DNA of 16,570 nucleotides, taken from NCBI RefSeq assembly GCF_003996855.1, contig NZ_NRQY01000002.1, positions 757,587 to 774,156 of the forward strand, written 5' to 3'. This document shows, piece by piece, positions 9,037 through 15,225 of the stretch. A model generated the notes under the pieces. That model was given only the letters and a program-made list of their open reading frames with translations, did no database searches and was not told where the DNA came from. This stretch comes from Morganella morganii. GTDB lineage: Bacteria > Pseudomonadota > Gammaproteobacteria > Enterobacterales > Enterobacteriaceae. Every line of letters begins with the position of its first letter. Positions within the stretch are counted from its first letter, which is position 1. The position numbers and the translations under genes were made by a program.

Positions 9037-9582
9037 ACTGTCTCCAATTGCACAACGTGGTCCGGCTCTGCCATTGGGGACAAGAGCCACATGATTGCCA
9101 ACGATTTTTACCTGCCTTGCTTTGCCGGGCTCTGACTGCTCATATTGCGCATCATAGCCGCAGGACACTTCATCGTTGCCGTTATTGATTTCCTGAATCG
9201 CCAGTTCATCTTTAATGATGAGATCTGCCACCATCAGGTCTGATTGCTCACCCTCGCCGCGATGCACATTCTGCAGGTGCCCCTGAGCCAGATCGCGCCA
9301 GTTGGCGGTATCCACAAAAATAACATTGCCGTCATCATCACTGGGATGGAGCAGCGTTATCGTCATACCTTCAAATGAGGCCATTGTTTCCGGACTGAAC
9401 ACATCTTCCGGCAAACGCTCCACCAGAATTTCCCCGCGGGTGTCCGGGGTGAGTTTCGGCAGATCCTGGGAGGAATAAAGCTGAGTGCCTGTCCGCGCGA
9501 CCGGGACGTTTTTACACAACAGGGAACCGTCGGCCAGTTCGTAACGGGTGTTACCCAGCCTGGTCTTAAAGAAATATTTCAT
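8380..9582 (-). CDS. DUF2213 prohead protease/scaffold protein
   Basis: A 400-residue protein. Residues 1-180 are a DUF2213 domain: MKYFFKTRLGNTRYELADG, TLLHPSDDDGNVIF, EVSCGYDAQYE and KIVGNHVALVPNGRAGPR. The His in GNHVALV and the Ser in VSCGY are placed like the catalytic pair of prohead proteases of the S78 type, so proteolysis is likely, but this is from motif memory. Residues about 183-400 are low-complexity, acidic (PKEEPEMPTGDEEPP, DNPNDDPTGDSEEE) and then helical, typical of a scaffold. It ends by overlapping the cement start. In an active phage it would cleave and clear scaffold from proheads. Confidence 0.85.
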   Translation of the reverse strand: MKYFFKTRLGNTRYELADGSLLCKNVPVARTGTQLYSSQDLPKLTPDTRGEILVERLPEDVFSPETMASFEGMTITLLHPSDDDGNVIFVDTANWRDLAQGHLQNVHRGEGEQSDLMVADLIIKDELAIQEINNGNDEVSCGYDAQYEQSEPGKARQVKIVGNHVALVPNGRAGPRCAIGDSMSKNTQNSTWFKRLLNAHRTKDSAAMQEVLDNAPEALVGDEGTGDLPKAININITPQQPLPKEEPEMPTGDEEPPAWVKTILARLDKLEGKTADNPGDNPNDDPTGDSEEETNITGDAAYKAELILPGVDISKPARPTAFKRHVLSTADQSMVRMVVGDAEIKRLPKSTVDMAFNAVAEIAKSRNTAPSRTADARRASGNPIADLNKSNADFWANRGK

Positions 9583-9585
9583 GGT

Positions 9586-10359
9586 TTACTCTGTGTCTGA
9601 AAATGAGACTTCGCAGTAACAGCGGCAGTTCGGAAGCGTTCCGGCGTGTCCGGTCATACCGTCGAGGGTCGGCGGTTGCTCCCACGGAACATATTTCCCT
9701 TCCATTTTGTGGTGAGAATCACGTACATCACCGTCTTTTGACGTCCGCCAGATATAACCCGGGGATCCGACAGCCTGAGCACGGCTCTGCGTAAGCGCCT
9801 GGGTGGCACGTCCGGTCTCTGTTCTGGCAATCAGTTTCGCGCGGGATTTCGCTATGTTGCCTGATTCAGCAATTATCTGTTCGAAATGTTCAGGGCGCTC
9901 ACCGTTAACAACCGCCTCAATGGCACGGTTCTGAATGTCATATACACGGTCAGCGGCTTCCACCGGCAGCGATTTGATGTATTTAATCTGCTCATTGACT
10001 ATTGACCGCATAACATGCCCAACCGGAGCGCCGTCAATCTGCTTCCTGAGCTCACGGCTCATTGCCCGGCTTTGCTGCATCCATTGCTTTGAGTTATCCA
10101 GCCCGACGTCTTCCGCAAATGTTTCTGCCACCCGCCGTGCCCATCCGTCGATGGGAGCACTGTAATCATCCAGTGCCCCCATGATTTCCGATACCGAGTC
10201 GTTGGAACCATCGTAACGACTGTTGATTATCCGCCCGACTTCCTGCGCTATCTTTTGTAGGCTCGTTCGATACCGGATTTCCGCCCGGTCTGACTGCTGA
10301 TGCGTGGACATCACTGAGGCGCGGCGGGGCTTCATCTTCCGCATTATCAATATCCTCAT
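9586..10359 (-). CDS. MuF/SPP1 gp7-like minor head protein
   Basis: A 257-residue protein. The C-terminal 90 residues carry the Mu F domain: RTETGRATQALTQSRAQAVG, GYIWRTSKDGDVRDSHHKME and GHAGTLPNCRCYCE. The N-terminal part is helical. Several starts are possible; TGAGGA ends nine bases before the Met at 10344 (residue 6), so that start is a good choice, while the Met at 10311 has no clear ribosome-binding site. The gene overlaps the portal 3' end by up to 194 bases in another frame. The protein works at the portal vertex in capsid assembly. Confidence 0.88.
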   Translation of the reverse strand: MRILIMRKMKPRRASVMSTHQQSDRAEIRYRTSLQKIAQEVGRIINSRYDGSNDSVSEIMGALDDYSAPIDGWARRVAETFAEDVGLDNSKQWMQQSRAMSRELRKQIDGAPVGHVMRSIVNEQIKYIKSLPVEAADRVYDIQNRAIEAVVNGERPEHFEQIIAESGNIAKSRAKLIARTETGRATQALTQSRAQAVGSPGYIWRTSKDGDVRDSHHKMEGKYVPWEQPPTLDGMTGHAGTLPNCRCYCEVSFSDTE

Positions 10360-11656
10360 CCGTTATGTTTCCGCCGATACCGGTGACATCCGCAGAATCC
10401 CGCAAATCAGACATTGCAGCTTTGCGGGTCAGCATGCCACCGTCCTGTGCAGCGTTAATTGCGGTCACGACATTAACCGCCACCGTGGATTTATCCAGAT
10501 CAGACATCTGCCAGAGCGGATTAAATGTAAATGTAAAATCGTCCGGCAGAGGTTTGCCGAACTCCGACATATGGATAATTTCAAACAATTTCCGGAGTGG
10601 CTGTTTCAGACGCCGGGATTGCTGGGTTGCGATATTGTCGTAATAGTTGGAAAGGTCAGCATCACCGGTATTAAACCCTGACGGAGACTGACCGAACAGG
10701 CGGACCAGCGGAATACCGGTCGCACCGCTTATCTGCTCAGCAAACCGTGCCAGCACGTTGTCAAGGCCGCTGAATGAATATGAGTGAGTTTCAAACTCAT
10801 CATCAGTATCCATCAGCGTCATCCCTTCGTTTGTCTGGAACTGGCGGACCATATCCATTTGTTTCAGAAACGCCTCGTAAGGCTCCCCGCCGAGGGCGAT
10901 CAGTTTGCGCAGTTGCTTAACTTTGTATGTACGGAGATGTGCCTTGTACACCAGCTGAGCCGCACCCACCGATGTGCTGTCAAATGCTGTCAGGCGGTCA
11001 AATATGCGTTCAACAACAGACATTCCCCACTCGTTTTCTGCTTTCGACTGCTGGTACGGCAGTGTCACACCGTCGAGACGGATCAGGCGGCTGTGATGAA
11101 CCCGCCACGCCGGAATACCGTTCTCGGTCGTCACGATGTCGTAAACTTCAGGCTTACCCAGATCCTTGCCGATGTCTTTTACGCGCCGGTTAAAGTCAGG
11201 ATTAATCTGCCAGCGGTCCAGCGGCAGAATGCCTTTAAATCGCCCCTTACCCACCGTCTGCGGACGCAGCGGCGTGAACGGAGCCTGCCCCTCAATCAGA
11301 ATCATCCCCACAGCGCCACCGTACAACCGCGACCATTTGATGATATTGTTCAGCCCCTCCCAGATTTCCATTTCATCGAACAATGACTCCATAACATCAC
11401 GTTCGCCGACATCCATCTGCGATGTGATACGGATCCCTTTACGGGTCATATCGTCAGCCACCGTATCAACGGCCGCCCCGATAATCCAGGATGAGCGATA
11501 TGCTGACTCAATCAGCAGGCGGTTACGACTGGTCCAGTTAGGACGGTATGTTGACGCTGAGTGCTGGTTCTGCGTCTGCATACCGACCCGCGCAACAAAG
11601 TTCTCATAGCCGTCAACCGTGGCCTGAGAAACTGTGTTCTGTTTTTTCTTTGTCAT
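10166..11656 (-). CDS. Phage portal protein, DUF1073 family
   Basis: A 496-residue portal of the DUF1073 type: LLIESAYRSSWIIGAAVDTV, DDMTRKGIRI, WSRLYGGAVGMILIEG, LDRWQINPDFN, ISGATGIPLVRLFGQSPSG and a DLSNYYDNIATQQ helix. Portals form the dodecameric ring through which DNA enters. The start overlaps the large terminase end by four bases (ATGA). The last 65 residues or so, which lie in the overlap with the MuF gene, are polar and weakly protein-like. NCBI names the family after the anti-CBASS nuclease Acb1, but I see no HxT/HxS pair and regard it as a portal only. Confidence 0.9.
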   Translation of the reverse strand: MTKKKQNTVSQATVDGYENFVARVGMQTQNQHSASTYRPNWTSRNRLLIESAYRSSWIIGAAVDTVADDMTRKGIRITSQMDVGERDVMESLFDEMEIWEGLNNIIKWSRLYGGAVGMILIEGQAPFTPLRPQTVGKGRFKGILPLDRWQINPDFNRRVKDIGKDLGKPEVYDIVTTENGIPAWRVHHSRLIRLDGVTLPYQQSKAENEWGMSVVERIFDRLTAFDSTSVGAAQLVYKAHLRTYKVKQLRKLIALGGEPYEAFLKQMDMVRQFQTNEGMTLMDTDDEFETHSYSFSGLDNVLARFAEQISGATGIPLVRLFGQSPSGFNTGDADLSNYYDNIATQQSRRLKQPLRKLFEIIHMSEFGKPLPDDFTFTFNPLWQMSDLDKSTVAVNVVTAINAAQDGGMLTRKAAMSDLRDSADVTGIGGNITDEDIDNAEDEAPPRLSDVHASAVRPGGNPVSNEPTKDSAGSRADNQQSLRWFQRLGIGNHGGTG

Positions 11657-12159
11657 TTGCTCCTGCCCAGTAATCCCCAGATATCAAGGTCATCTTCCAT
11701 CGGGGCATAGTTGATCATCACCGCATCCGCGAGGTTTGGTGACTTCATGCTGTCCGGCTGTTTATCAATGACGATTTTACCGACAGAGTTTTTAGTCCAC
11801 GTCGGCTGTGACAGCTCTACCACCAGTTTGTCTTTATTCCTGATAGAGCCGCTGATAGAAATGATTTCGTCGGGGTCGTAATCCATTCCGTTGCGTGCCC
11901 GGTGTGTATTACGAAACAGTTTGCGCAGATGCCACCAGCTTTGCGCTTTCGCGTTGGCAAAGAAATCCTTGTTCAGACGGGCCTTGCTGATGTCATCACC
12001 GGGAACCGCTTCCTCATCCGGATCAAATACTCCGCCGCTGCCACGGAACGGGGTTGTTTCAATACGCGGCAGCCGTTCTGCTTTGCGCAGTTCGTTTATC
12101 GCTTTGGCATCACCACGAACACCGGCACCAAGTCCATCCTCATCAAACCGGAATGAGGT
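11653..12159 (-). pseudogene. Large terminase, 5' two-thirds deleted
   Basis: About 168 residues of the TerL C-terminal nuclease domain remain, beginning TSFRFDEDGLGAGVRGDA and including PFRGSGGVFDPDE, DFFANAKAQSWWHLRKLFR, DYDPDEIISISG and KSPNLADAVMINY. These fit the C-terminal domain of Terminase_3-type large subunits. Full proteins are roughly 450-500 residues, so the Walker A/B ATPase and the first part of the nuclease are missing. No in-frame start is visible until ATG 11886. Upstream the frame has a TGA at about 12201, inside the small terminase. The fragment overlaps the portal start by four bases. Packaging by this element alone should be impossible. Confidence 0.88.
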
Positions 12160-12475
12160 AGCGGCGCCAGACTTCAGGCCAGTCGGATATCGATTTGAGG
12201 CTCATGTCCTCGTTAAAAATATCTGCCGCGTCCATTTTGTCGATTTCAACCAACCGCATAAGCACATAGTTAGCATCAATGCCTAACTGTTTGATGCGGT
12301 TCTGTTTTAACTCATCGATGAGCGCACAGACATTCGGTTTGTTCAGCAGTTTATAACCCATTTGCCCCGCTAATTTCGGCGAGTAACCCGCGCGGATTGC
12401 GGCCTGGGTAGCATTGAGATCGACAATATACTCGTGGCAAAACATTCTTTGTTTTTGCGGGAGTTTAGTTGTCAT
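12143..12475 (-). pseudogene. Small terminase, truncated at the C-terminus by deletion
   Basis: The protein MTTKLPQKQRMFCHEYIVDL with NATQAAIRAGYSPKLAGQMG and NKPNVCALIDELK is the DNA-binding half of a Terminase_2-type small subunit. It reads normally to SDWPEVWRR, then leaves into a frame that ends after four to six foreign residues at 12143. The family usually has 50 or more further residues, including the oligomerisation part. The following DNA is the interior of the large terminase gene, so a deletion of roughly 1 kb joined the two genes near 12158. I chose the ATG at 12475; a GTG at 12517 would lie within a large palindrome. Confidence 0.85.
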
Positions 12476-12498
12476 TGTGATTAACCTGTTTGCTATAC

Positions 12499-12543
12499 AA
12501 AATTCTATCAATGCCACTCATTGAATGGCATTGATAGAATTTT
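12499..12543. terminator. 18-bp perfect palindrome, probable bidirectional terminator
   Basis: Arms 12499-12516 (AAAATTCTATCAATGCCA) and 12526-12543 are perfectly complementary with a nine-base loop. The stem ends in A4/T4 so each strand has a short T run after the hairpin. It separates the AT-rich membrane gene from the terminase, both on the minus strand. The stem is AT-rich but long. It may also be a binding site or insertion scar. Confidence 0.65.
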
Positions 12544-12570
12544 CAGCATGATGTTCTTACTGCGATTGTG

Positions 12571-12978
12571 TCAGTCGCTGGGTGGCAGAGATATTAGCAC
12601 CGGTTGTGTCAGTGATGCTGGGAGCGGAACACACTTGGGAGCTATATATTCTGTGGCATTACCCACATTCTTAACGGAAATAATAAGGGTACCAATGAAC
12701 CCAAATATGTTCACAAAAACCACTAATAAAAGCAGCAGCTTCATTCTATTTGAATTCATTTCGGCATATGTTTTCATTGCGTCAGAAGCAACAAGACCAA
12801 ATGCAATCACAGTCATGATCAAAAAAGAAACTGCACTAAGAAAATACAGAATGTAACTCATCATTCCGCCTCGTGAAGAAACGTAATAATCAGAAAATAA
12901 ATAGATACCTGCTGTCAAAACAACTGCTGACGCCAAAAGAGCTATAGATTCTCGGAAATAGACTTTTAATTTTTCCAT
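12571..12978 (-). CDS. Small membrane protein of unknown function (moron candidate)
   Basis: A 135-residue protein with three probable membrane helices, about residues 11-30, 41-63 and 79-101, and a short Pro-rich C-terminal tail. The DNA is clearly more AT-rich than the phage genes on either side. It sits between the lysis genes and the terminase, a place where accessory genes (morons) such as superinfection exclusion or lysogenic conversion proteins are often found. A weak GGA precedes the start. Short inverted repeats lie on both sides (12499-12543 and 13003-13020). I do not recognise the family and give no function. Confidence 0.7.
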   Translation of the reverse strand: MEKLKVYFRESIALLASAVVLTAGIYLFSDYYVSSRGGMMSYILYFLSAVSFLIMTVIAFGLVASDAMKTYAEMNSNRMKLLLLLVVFVNIFGFIGTLIISVKNVGNATEYIAPKCVPLPASLTQPVLISLPPSD

Positions 12979-13002
12979 CGGTTATGTTCCATGAATTAAT
13001 AC

Positions 13003-13020
13003 GGTAGAATTCATTCTACC
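13003..13020. repeat. Small inverted repeat upstream of the membrane-protein gene
   Basis: Arms GGTAGAA and TTCTACC (7 bp each) surround a four-base TTCA centre, just upstream of the membrane gene start. There is no T run on either side, so a terminator is unlikely. It could be an operator or a leader hairpin. Confidence 0.4.
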
Positions 13021-13037
13021 TACTACCTAGGCATCCA

Positions 13038-13238
13038 TCACTTATAACATTGTGTATTGATATACTCCTGCAACCCTTTAATCATTTGCTCCGACTCTGC
13101 AATTCGCTCTCTGAGTAACCAATAATTTCGGACAGCGGCGTCATCAGGTCTGGCGGTGGCTGCATCATCCATGCCGGTGGCGGTAACGCTGCTGGTTTTC
13201 GGACAGCTGGCCCTGATGTACACCCGCTCAGGATTGCG
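13038..13238 (-). pseudogene. Rz (i-spanin) C-terminal remnant
   Basis: This frame reads RNPERVYIRASCPKTSSVTA, then DDAAVRNYWLLRERIAESEQ and ends LQEYINTQCYK. That is the usual C-terminus of lambdoid Rz-type endopeptidase/spanin proteins. It is in a different frame from the Rz N-terminus at 13336, and a TAA stops the frame just upstream, so it no longer has its N-terminal anchor. A GTG at 13223 could start it but has no clear ribosome-binding site. Together with the neighbouring entry it shows that an internal segment of Rz was lost. Confidence 0.75.
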
Positions 13239-13336
13239 TTATCCACTTTCAGCTGCTGGTTATCCCGGTAAGTGTCATATACCCACCATGCAGCAGCAAT
13301 AAACAGCGCGGCAATTGCCGCTTCTTTCCAGCTCAT
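13082..13336 (-). pseudogene. Rz N-terminus fused to Rz1 C-terminus by deletion
   Basis: The 84-residue frame starts [20 protein letters not shown], the membrane anchor of an Rz-type i-spanin, and runs to about VDN33. It then changes at once to ILSGCTSGPAVRKPAA and PPPAWMMQPPPDLMTPL, which is the lipobox and Pro-rich tail of the Rz1 outer-membrane lipoprotein that is normally nested in another frame. The LSGC lipobox is now about 18 residues after the hydrophobic stretch instead of right behind it, so lipidation is unlikely. The deletion junction is at about 13235-13245 and removed the Rz coiled coil and the Rz1 signal peptide. Function as a spanin is probably lost. Confidence 0.75.
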
Positions 13337-13491
13337 GGCGCTTCACACTCATAGTGAATCACACCGTCCAGTGGGTTACCCAGCAGCGGCTTACAGTAAT
13401 TCGGGAGTGAATACAGATAACAACCCGACAACAGAGCAGTAGTCAGCAGAATGATAGCAATGATGATCAGCGTTAAAGGGTTCCGTGGCAT
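13333..13491 (-). CDS. Small lipoprotein of the lysis cassette
   Basis: A 52-residue frame, [20 protein letters not shown] then [20 protein letters not shown], ends ECEAP. It has a short basic N-terminus, a strong hydrophobic stretch and a LSGC lipobox, so it is a likely outer- or inner-membrane lipoprotein with a mature part of only about 29 residues containing three Cys including the lipidated one. It starts within the lysozyme end (19 bases overlap) and its stop overlaps the Rz start (ATGA), which fits an operon of coupled lysis genes. Family not recognised. An o-spanin-like role is possible but is speculation. Confidence 0.7.
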   Translation of the reverse strand: MPRNPLTLIIIAIILLTTALLSGCYLYSLPNYCKPLLGNPLDGVIHYECEAP

Positions 13492-13949
13492 ACCGCTTTC
13501 TCCGTCTCGCGTCGGTTAATCAACCCCTGCCACTGCTTACCACCGGCAAATGTCCAGCGCTTCATTTCGTCACAGGCACCCGCGATATCACCGGCATTGA
13601 GTTTCCGCAGCATCGTGGAACGTGAGAACGCACCTGGGCCCACGTTGTAGACAAATGAATAGATCGCCGCCCTGGTGTGGTCGTCAATCGGCACTTTGAT
13701 CATCGGGTCAACCGCGCGCCGTACTTTCGTCAGATCGTCATGCAGCAGCGCCTTACATTCAGCATCCGTGTACAACTTGCCGGGCTGAATATCACTGCCG
13801 GTATGGCCATAACATACGGTGAGCACTCCGGCCACGTCACGATAAGGCGTATATTCAACACCTTCATATGCGGGGATCAGTACCAGCGCACCGGCAATCG
13901 CACCACCAGCACAGGCGGCTATTACCTTTTTAATTAATCGCTTATTCAC
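13473..13949 (-). CDS. SAR endolysin, GH24 lysozyme (R21-like)
   Basis: A 158-residue glycoside hydrolase family 24 muramidase. The catalytic arrangement E-x8-D-x5-T is present as Glu29, Asp38 and Thr44 ([18 protein letters not shown]). Residues about 8-27 are weakly hydrophobic and Gly/Ala-rich ([17 protein letters not shown]), the signal-anchor-release type seen in R21, so the enzyme would be exported by Sec, held in the membrane and freed by depolarisation. Other conserved parts are [19 protein letters not shown] and RRETEKAVC. It overlaps the holin end and the small lipoprotein start. Confidence 0.93.
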   Translation of the reverse strand: MNKRLIKKVIAACAGGAIAGALVLIPAYEGVEYTPYRDVAGVLTVCYGHTGSDIQPGKLYTDAECKALLHDDLTKVRRAVDPMIKVPIDDHTRAAIYSFVYNVGPGAFSRSTMLRKLNAGDIAGACDEMKRWTFAGGKQWQGLINRRETEKAVCHGTL

Positions 13950-14133
13950 GCGACCCCCTTGTCCGAAGTTGAAATTCTTTGCGTTTGTAATACCAGTTCA
14001 CCAGGAACGTCCCGACAGTGCAGATAATCCCGATGAGAACCGCCCACTGGTCGAGAGACAGAACACCCAGGGCGGATGTTATAAATCCCCAGGCGTACGC
14101 CGCAGGGCTGGAATATTTTTCAGACATGCGCAT
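13942..14133 (-). CDS. Class II holin/pinholin (S21-like) with dual start
   Basis: A 63-residue protein with two membrane segments, about residues 13-28 and 32-50 ([19 protein letters not shown]), and a basic tail ([14 protein letters not shown]). [10 protein letters not shown] is like the phage 21 holin. Two ATGs, at 14133 and 14127, are two codons apart (MRMSEK), with AGGGGG placed to serve either. This copies the S21 dual-start pattern, in which the longer form with an extra positive charge acts as antiholin. Partner of the SAR endolysin that follows it. An upstream in-frame extension to 14193 is not supported by a ribosome-binding site. Confidence 0.85.
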   Translation of the reverse strand: MRMSEKYSSPAAYAWGFITSALGVLSLDQWAVLIGIICTVGTFLVNWYYKRKEFQLRTRGSRE

Positions 14134-14178
14134 ATCCACCCCCTGCGGAGTGTTCCGTATGTAGATTAGTAAAATAAC

Positions 14179-14236
14179 ACACACCATACACACAAATTAC
14201 TTGCTATTAATGCAATGGTGTGTATAATGTGTATAT
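14179..14236 (+). promoter_or_regulatory. hicAB promoter and probable HicB operator
   Basis: A sigma70-type promoter TTGCTA (14201-14206), 16 bp, TATAAT (14223-14228) points at hicA. Overlapping it are an inverted repeat, ACACACCAT (14179-14187) with ATGGTGTGT (14215-14223), and a direct repeat TGTGTATA (14219-14226 and 14228-14235). This is the normal layout for autorepression by the HicB DNA-binding domain. The inverted arms lie 27 bp apart across the -35 region. Confidence 0.7.
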
Positions 14237-14258
14237 CAGTTAACGAGATGGAGGAAGC

Positions 14259-14444
14259 TTGAAAAGTTCGGAACTGATAAAGCTACTGGAAAAGAATGGT
14301 TGGGAGCTGGACAGAATCAAAGGAAGTCATCATCAATTCACCCACCCCGATTTTTCAGTTCTAATCACTGTACCGCATCCACGTAAAGATTTAAAAACAG
14401 GAACATTAAATCAAATACTTAAAGATGCAAAACTGAAAAAATAA
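14259..14444 (+). CDS. hicA: HicA toxin, mRNA interferase
   Basis: A 61-residue HicA: SSELIKLLEKNGWELDRIKG, then GSHHQFTHP with the catalytic His, then TVPHPRKDL and a C-terminal helix. HicA binds RNA with a double-stranded RNA-binding-like fold and cleaves mRNA. It starts with TTG at 14259, with GGAGG upstream; the weak start may keep toxin levels low. It is on the strand opposite the phage late genes and is followed by hicB. Confidence 0.92.
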   Translation: MKSSELIKLLEKNGWELDRIKGSHHQFTHPDFSVLITVPHPRKDLKTGTLNQILKDAKLKK

Positions 14445-14446
14445 TC

Positions 14447-14476
14447 AAGGGACGCGCTCACAATGGGCGCTCTCTT
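14447..14476 (+). promoter_or_regulatory. Hairpin between hicA and hicB (attenuator candidate)
   Basis: In the 47-base gap the arms AAGGGA-C-GCGC and GCGCTCTCTT form a ten-pair stem with one bulged C and one G-T pair, followed by a short T run. It could act as a weak terminator or protect the mRNA end. hicB then has GGAG eight bases before its ATG. Confidence 0.45.
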
Positions 14477-14491
14477 TATGGAGATAGAAAT

Positions 14492-14908
14492 ATGTTATAT
14501 CCAGCCTTCATTGAATATGACAGCGACGGCAGCGCAAGCGGCTGGTTTCCGGATGTCCCCGGCTGTTACTTTGCCGGTGATACTCTGGAAGAAGCTCACG
14601 CTGATGCTAAATCAGCAATTGATGCGCATTTTGAGTTATTGAGTGAAAAAGGTCAGGAGATCCCTTCTGCCCGTTCTCAGCAGGAACATCTTGTGGCATC
14701 AACAGGTGATTACAACAACGGAATCTGGCTTCTCGTTGATGTCAATATGGATAAGTATGATGGTAAAGCTGAGCGTATTAATATTACGCTTCCTCATCGC
14801 TTACTGAACCGTATTGATACTTTAGTAAAGGCGCATCCTGAATACGGAAGCCGCAGTGCTTTTATCGCAACCGCTGCCCGTAAAGAGTTACAAAAAAATA
14901 TTGGCTGA
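14492..14908 (+). CDS. hicB: HicB antitoxin with RHH DNA-binding domain
   Basis: A 138-residue HicB. Residues 1-60 are the partial RNase H-like fold that binds HicA (YPAFIEYDSDGSASGWFPDV, PGCYFAGDTLEEA), and residues about 90-138 are a ribbon-helix-helix DNA-binding domain (ERINITLPHRLLNRIDTLVK, SRSAFIATAARKEL). It neutralises HicA and probably represses the hicAB promoter through the repeats upstream. The frame is intact, so the module is likely active. Confidence 0.93.
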   Translation: MLYPAFIEYDSDGSASGWFPDVPGCYFAGDTLEEAHADAKSAIDAHFELLSEKGQEIPSARSQQEHLVASTGDYNNGIWLLVDVNMDKYDGKAERINITLPHRLLNRIDTLVKAHPEYGSRSAFIATAARKELQKNIG

Positions 14909-14912
14909 CTTT

Positions 14913-14947
14913 GTTCCGCCTCTGATTTTCCGAAAGAGGAACTTTTT
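14913..14947 (+). terminator. Intrinsic terminator after hicB
   Basis: Eight base pairs, GTTC-(3-nt bulge)-CTCT with AGAGGAAC, are followed by T5, a few bases after the hicB stop. The orientation fits termination of the plus-strand hicAB transcript. Confidence 0.6.
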
Positions 14948-15032
14948 GTTAAATCCCGCCTTGTTTAACATAATGACTGTTACCCGAACAAGCAAAAGCG
15001 GGTACAGGTAAAAAAGCACCTCAATCCATCAA

Positions 15033-15068
15033 AAAAAGCGGTTTTCTCTGGTGAGATTACCGCTTTTT
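15033..15068. terminator. Strong bidirectional terminator
   Basis: The arms AAAAAGCGGT (15033-15042) and ACCGCTTTTT (15059-15068) are perfectly complementary, with an inner TCTC/GAGA helix. T runs occur on both strands, so transcripts from the hicAB side and from the Q side could both stop here. Confidence 0.8.
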
Positions 15069-15167
15069 CATAACAACATTTCATTAACAAAATGCCGCTT
15101 TTACCCTTCGGACAGATCATGAAGCCTGAGCCTTATTTTCTGGATTTATCCGGGTAAAAACCAAACG

Positions 15168-15197
15168 AAAAAGGCTCTCAGAATGTGAGTGCCTTTG
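15168..15197 (-). terminator. Intrinsic terminator downstream of the antiterminator gene
   Basis: On the minus strand, AAAGGCACTCA, loop CATTC, and TGAGAGCCTTT form an 11-bp stem with one mismatch, followed by more T. It lies just after the stop of the Q-like gene. It may end the early transcript or, as in lambda tR', be the site which the antiterminator overcomes. Confidence 0.7.
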
Positions 15198-15225
15198 CCG
15201 TGGACAGAAAACCATTTTTATCAGG

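Larger units (their letters stand above)
14948..15225. other. Hairpin-rich non-coding stretch between hicB and the antiterminator
   Basis: No convincing gene is present. Besides the two terminators listed separately, it contains CCCGC plus CTTGTT pairing with AACAAG plus GCGGG, and an alternative TACCCG/CGGGTA pairing. GAGCCTT near 15127-15133 can pair with AAGGCTC at 15171-15177, which would compete with the hairpin at 15170-15196. The late promoter and Q-responsive site would be expected in this stretch, but no clear -35/-10 pair was found on the minus strand. Confidence 0.5.

Noticed and set aside
10784..11386. 200-codon plus-strand open frame opposite the portal gene
   Set aside because: It is antisense to a well-supported portal, low in recognisable sequence, and has no family resemblance.
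10166..11656. Calling the DUF1073 protein an Acb1 anti-CBASS nuclease
   Set aside because: The name is attached to this family in databases, but the sequence shows portal motifs and I found no HxT/HxS catalytic pair; position next to the terminase also fits a portal.
11891..12286. 131-codon plus-strand frame over the terminase junction
   Set aside because: It is opposite the terminase remnants, whose minus-strand reading matches known terminase motifs.
12476..12517. Upstream GTG start of the small terminase (14 extra residues)
   Set aside because: It lies inside the 18-bp palindrome with no ribosome-binding site; homology-like sequence begins at the ATG at 12475.
13003..13020. Terminator at the 7-bp inverted repeat
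   Set aside because: No T run follows the stem on either strand.
14134..14193. N-terminal extension of the holin from 14193
   Set aside because: No ribosome-binding site, and it overlaps the hicAB operator; the S21-like protein starts at MRMSEK.
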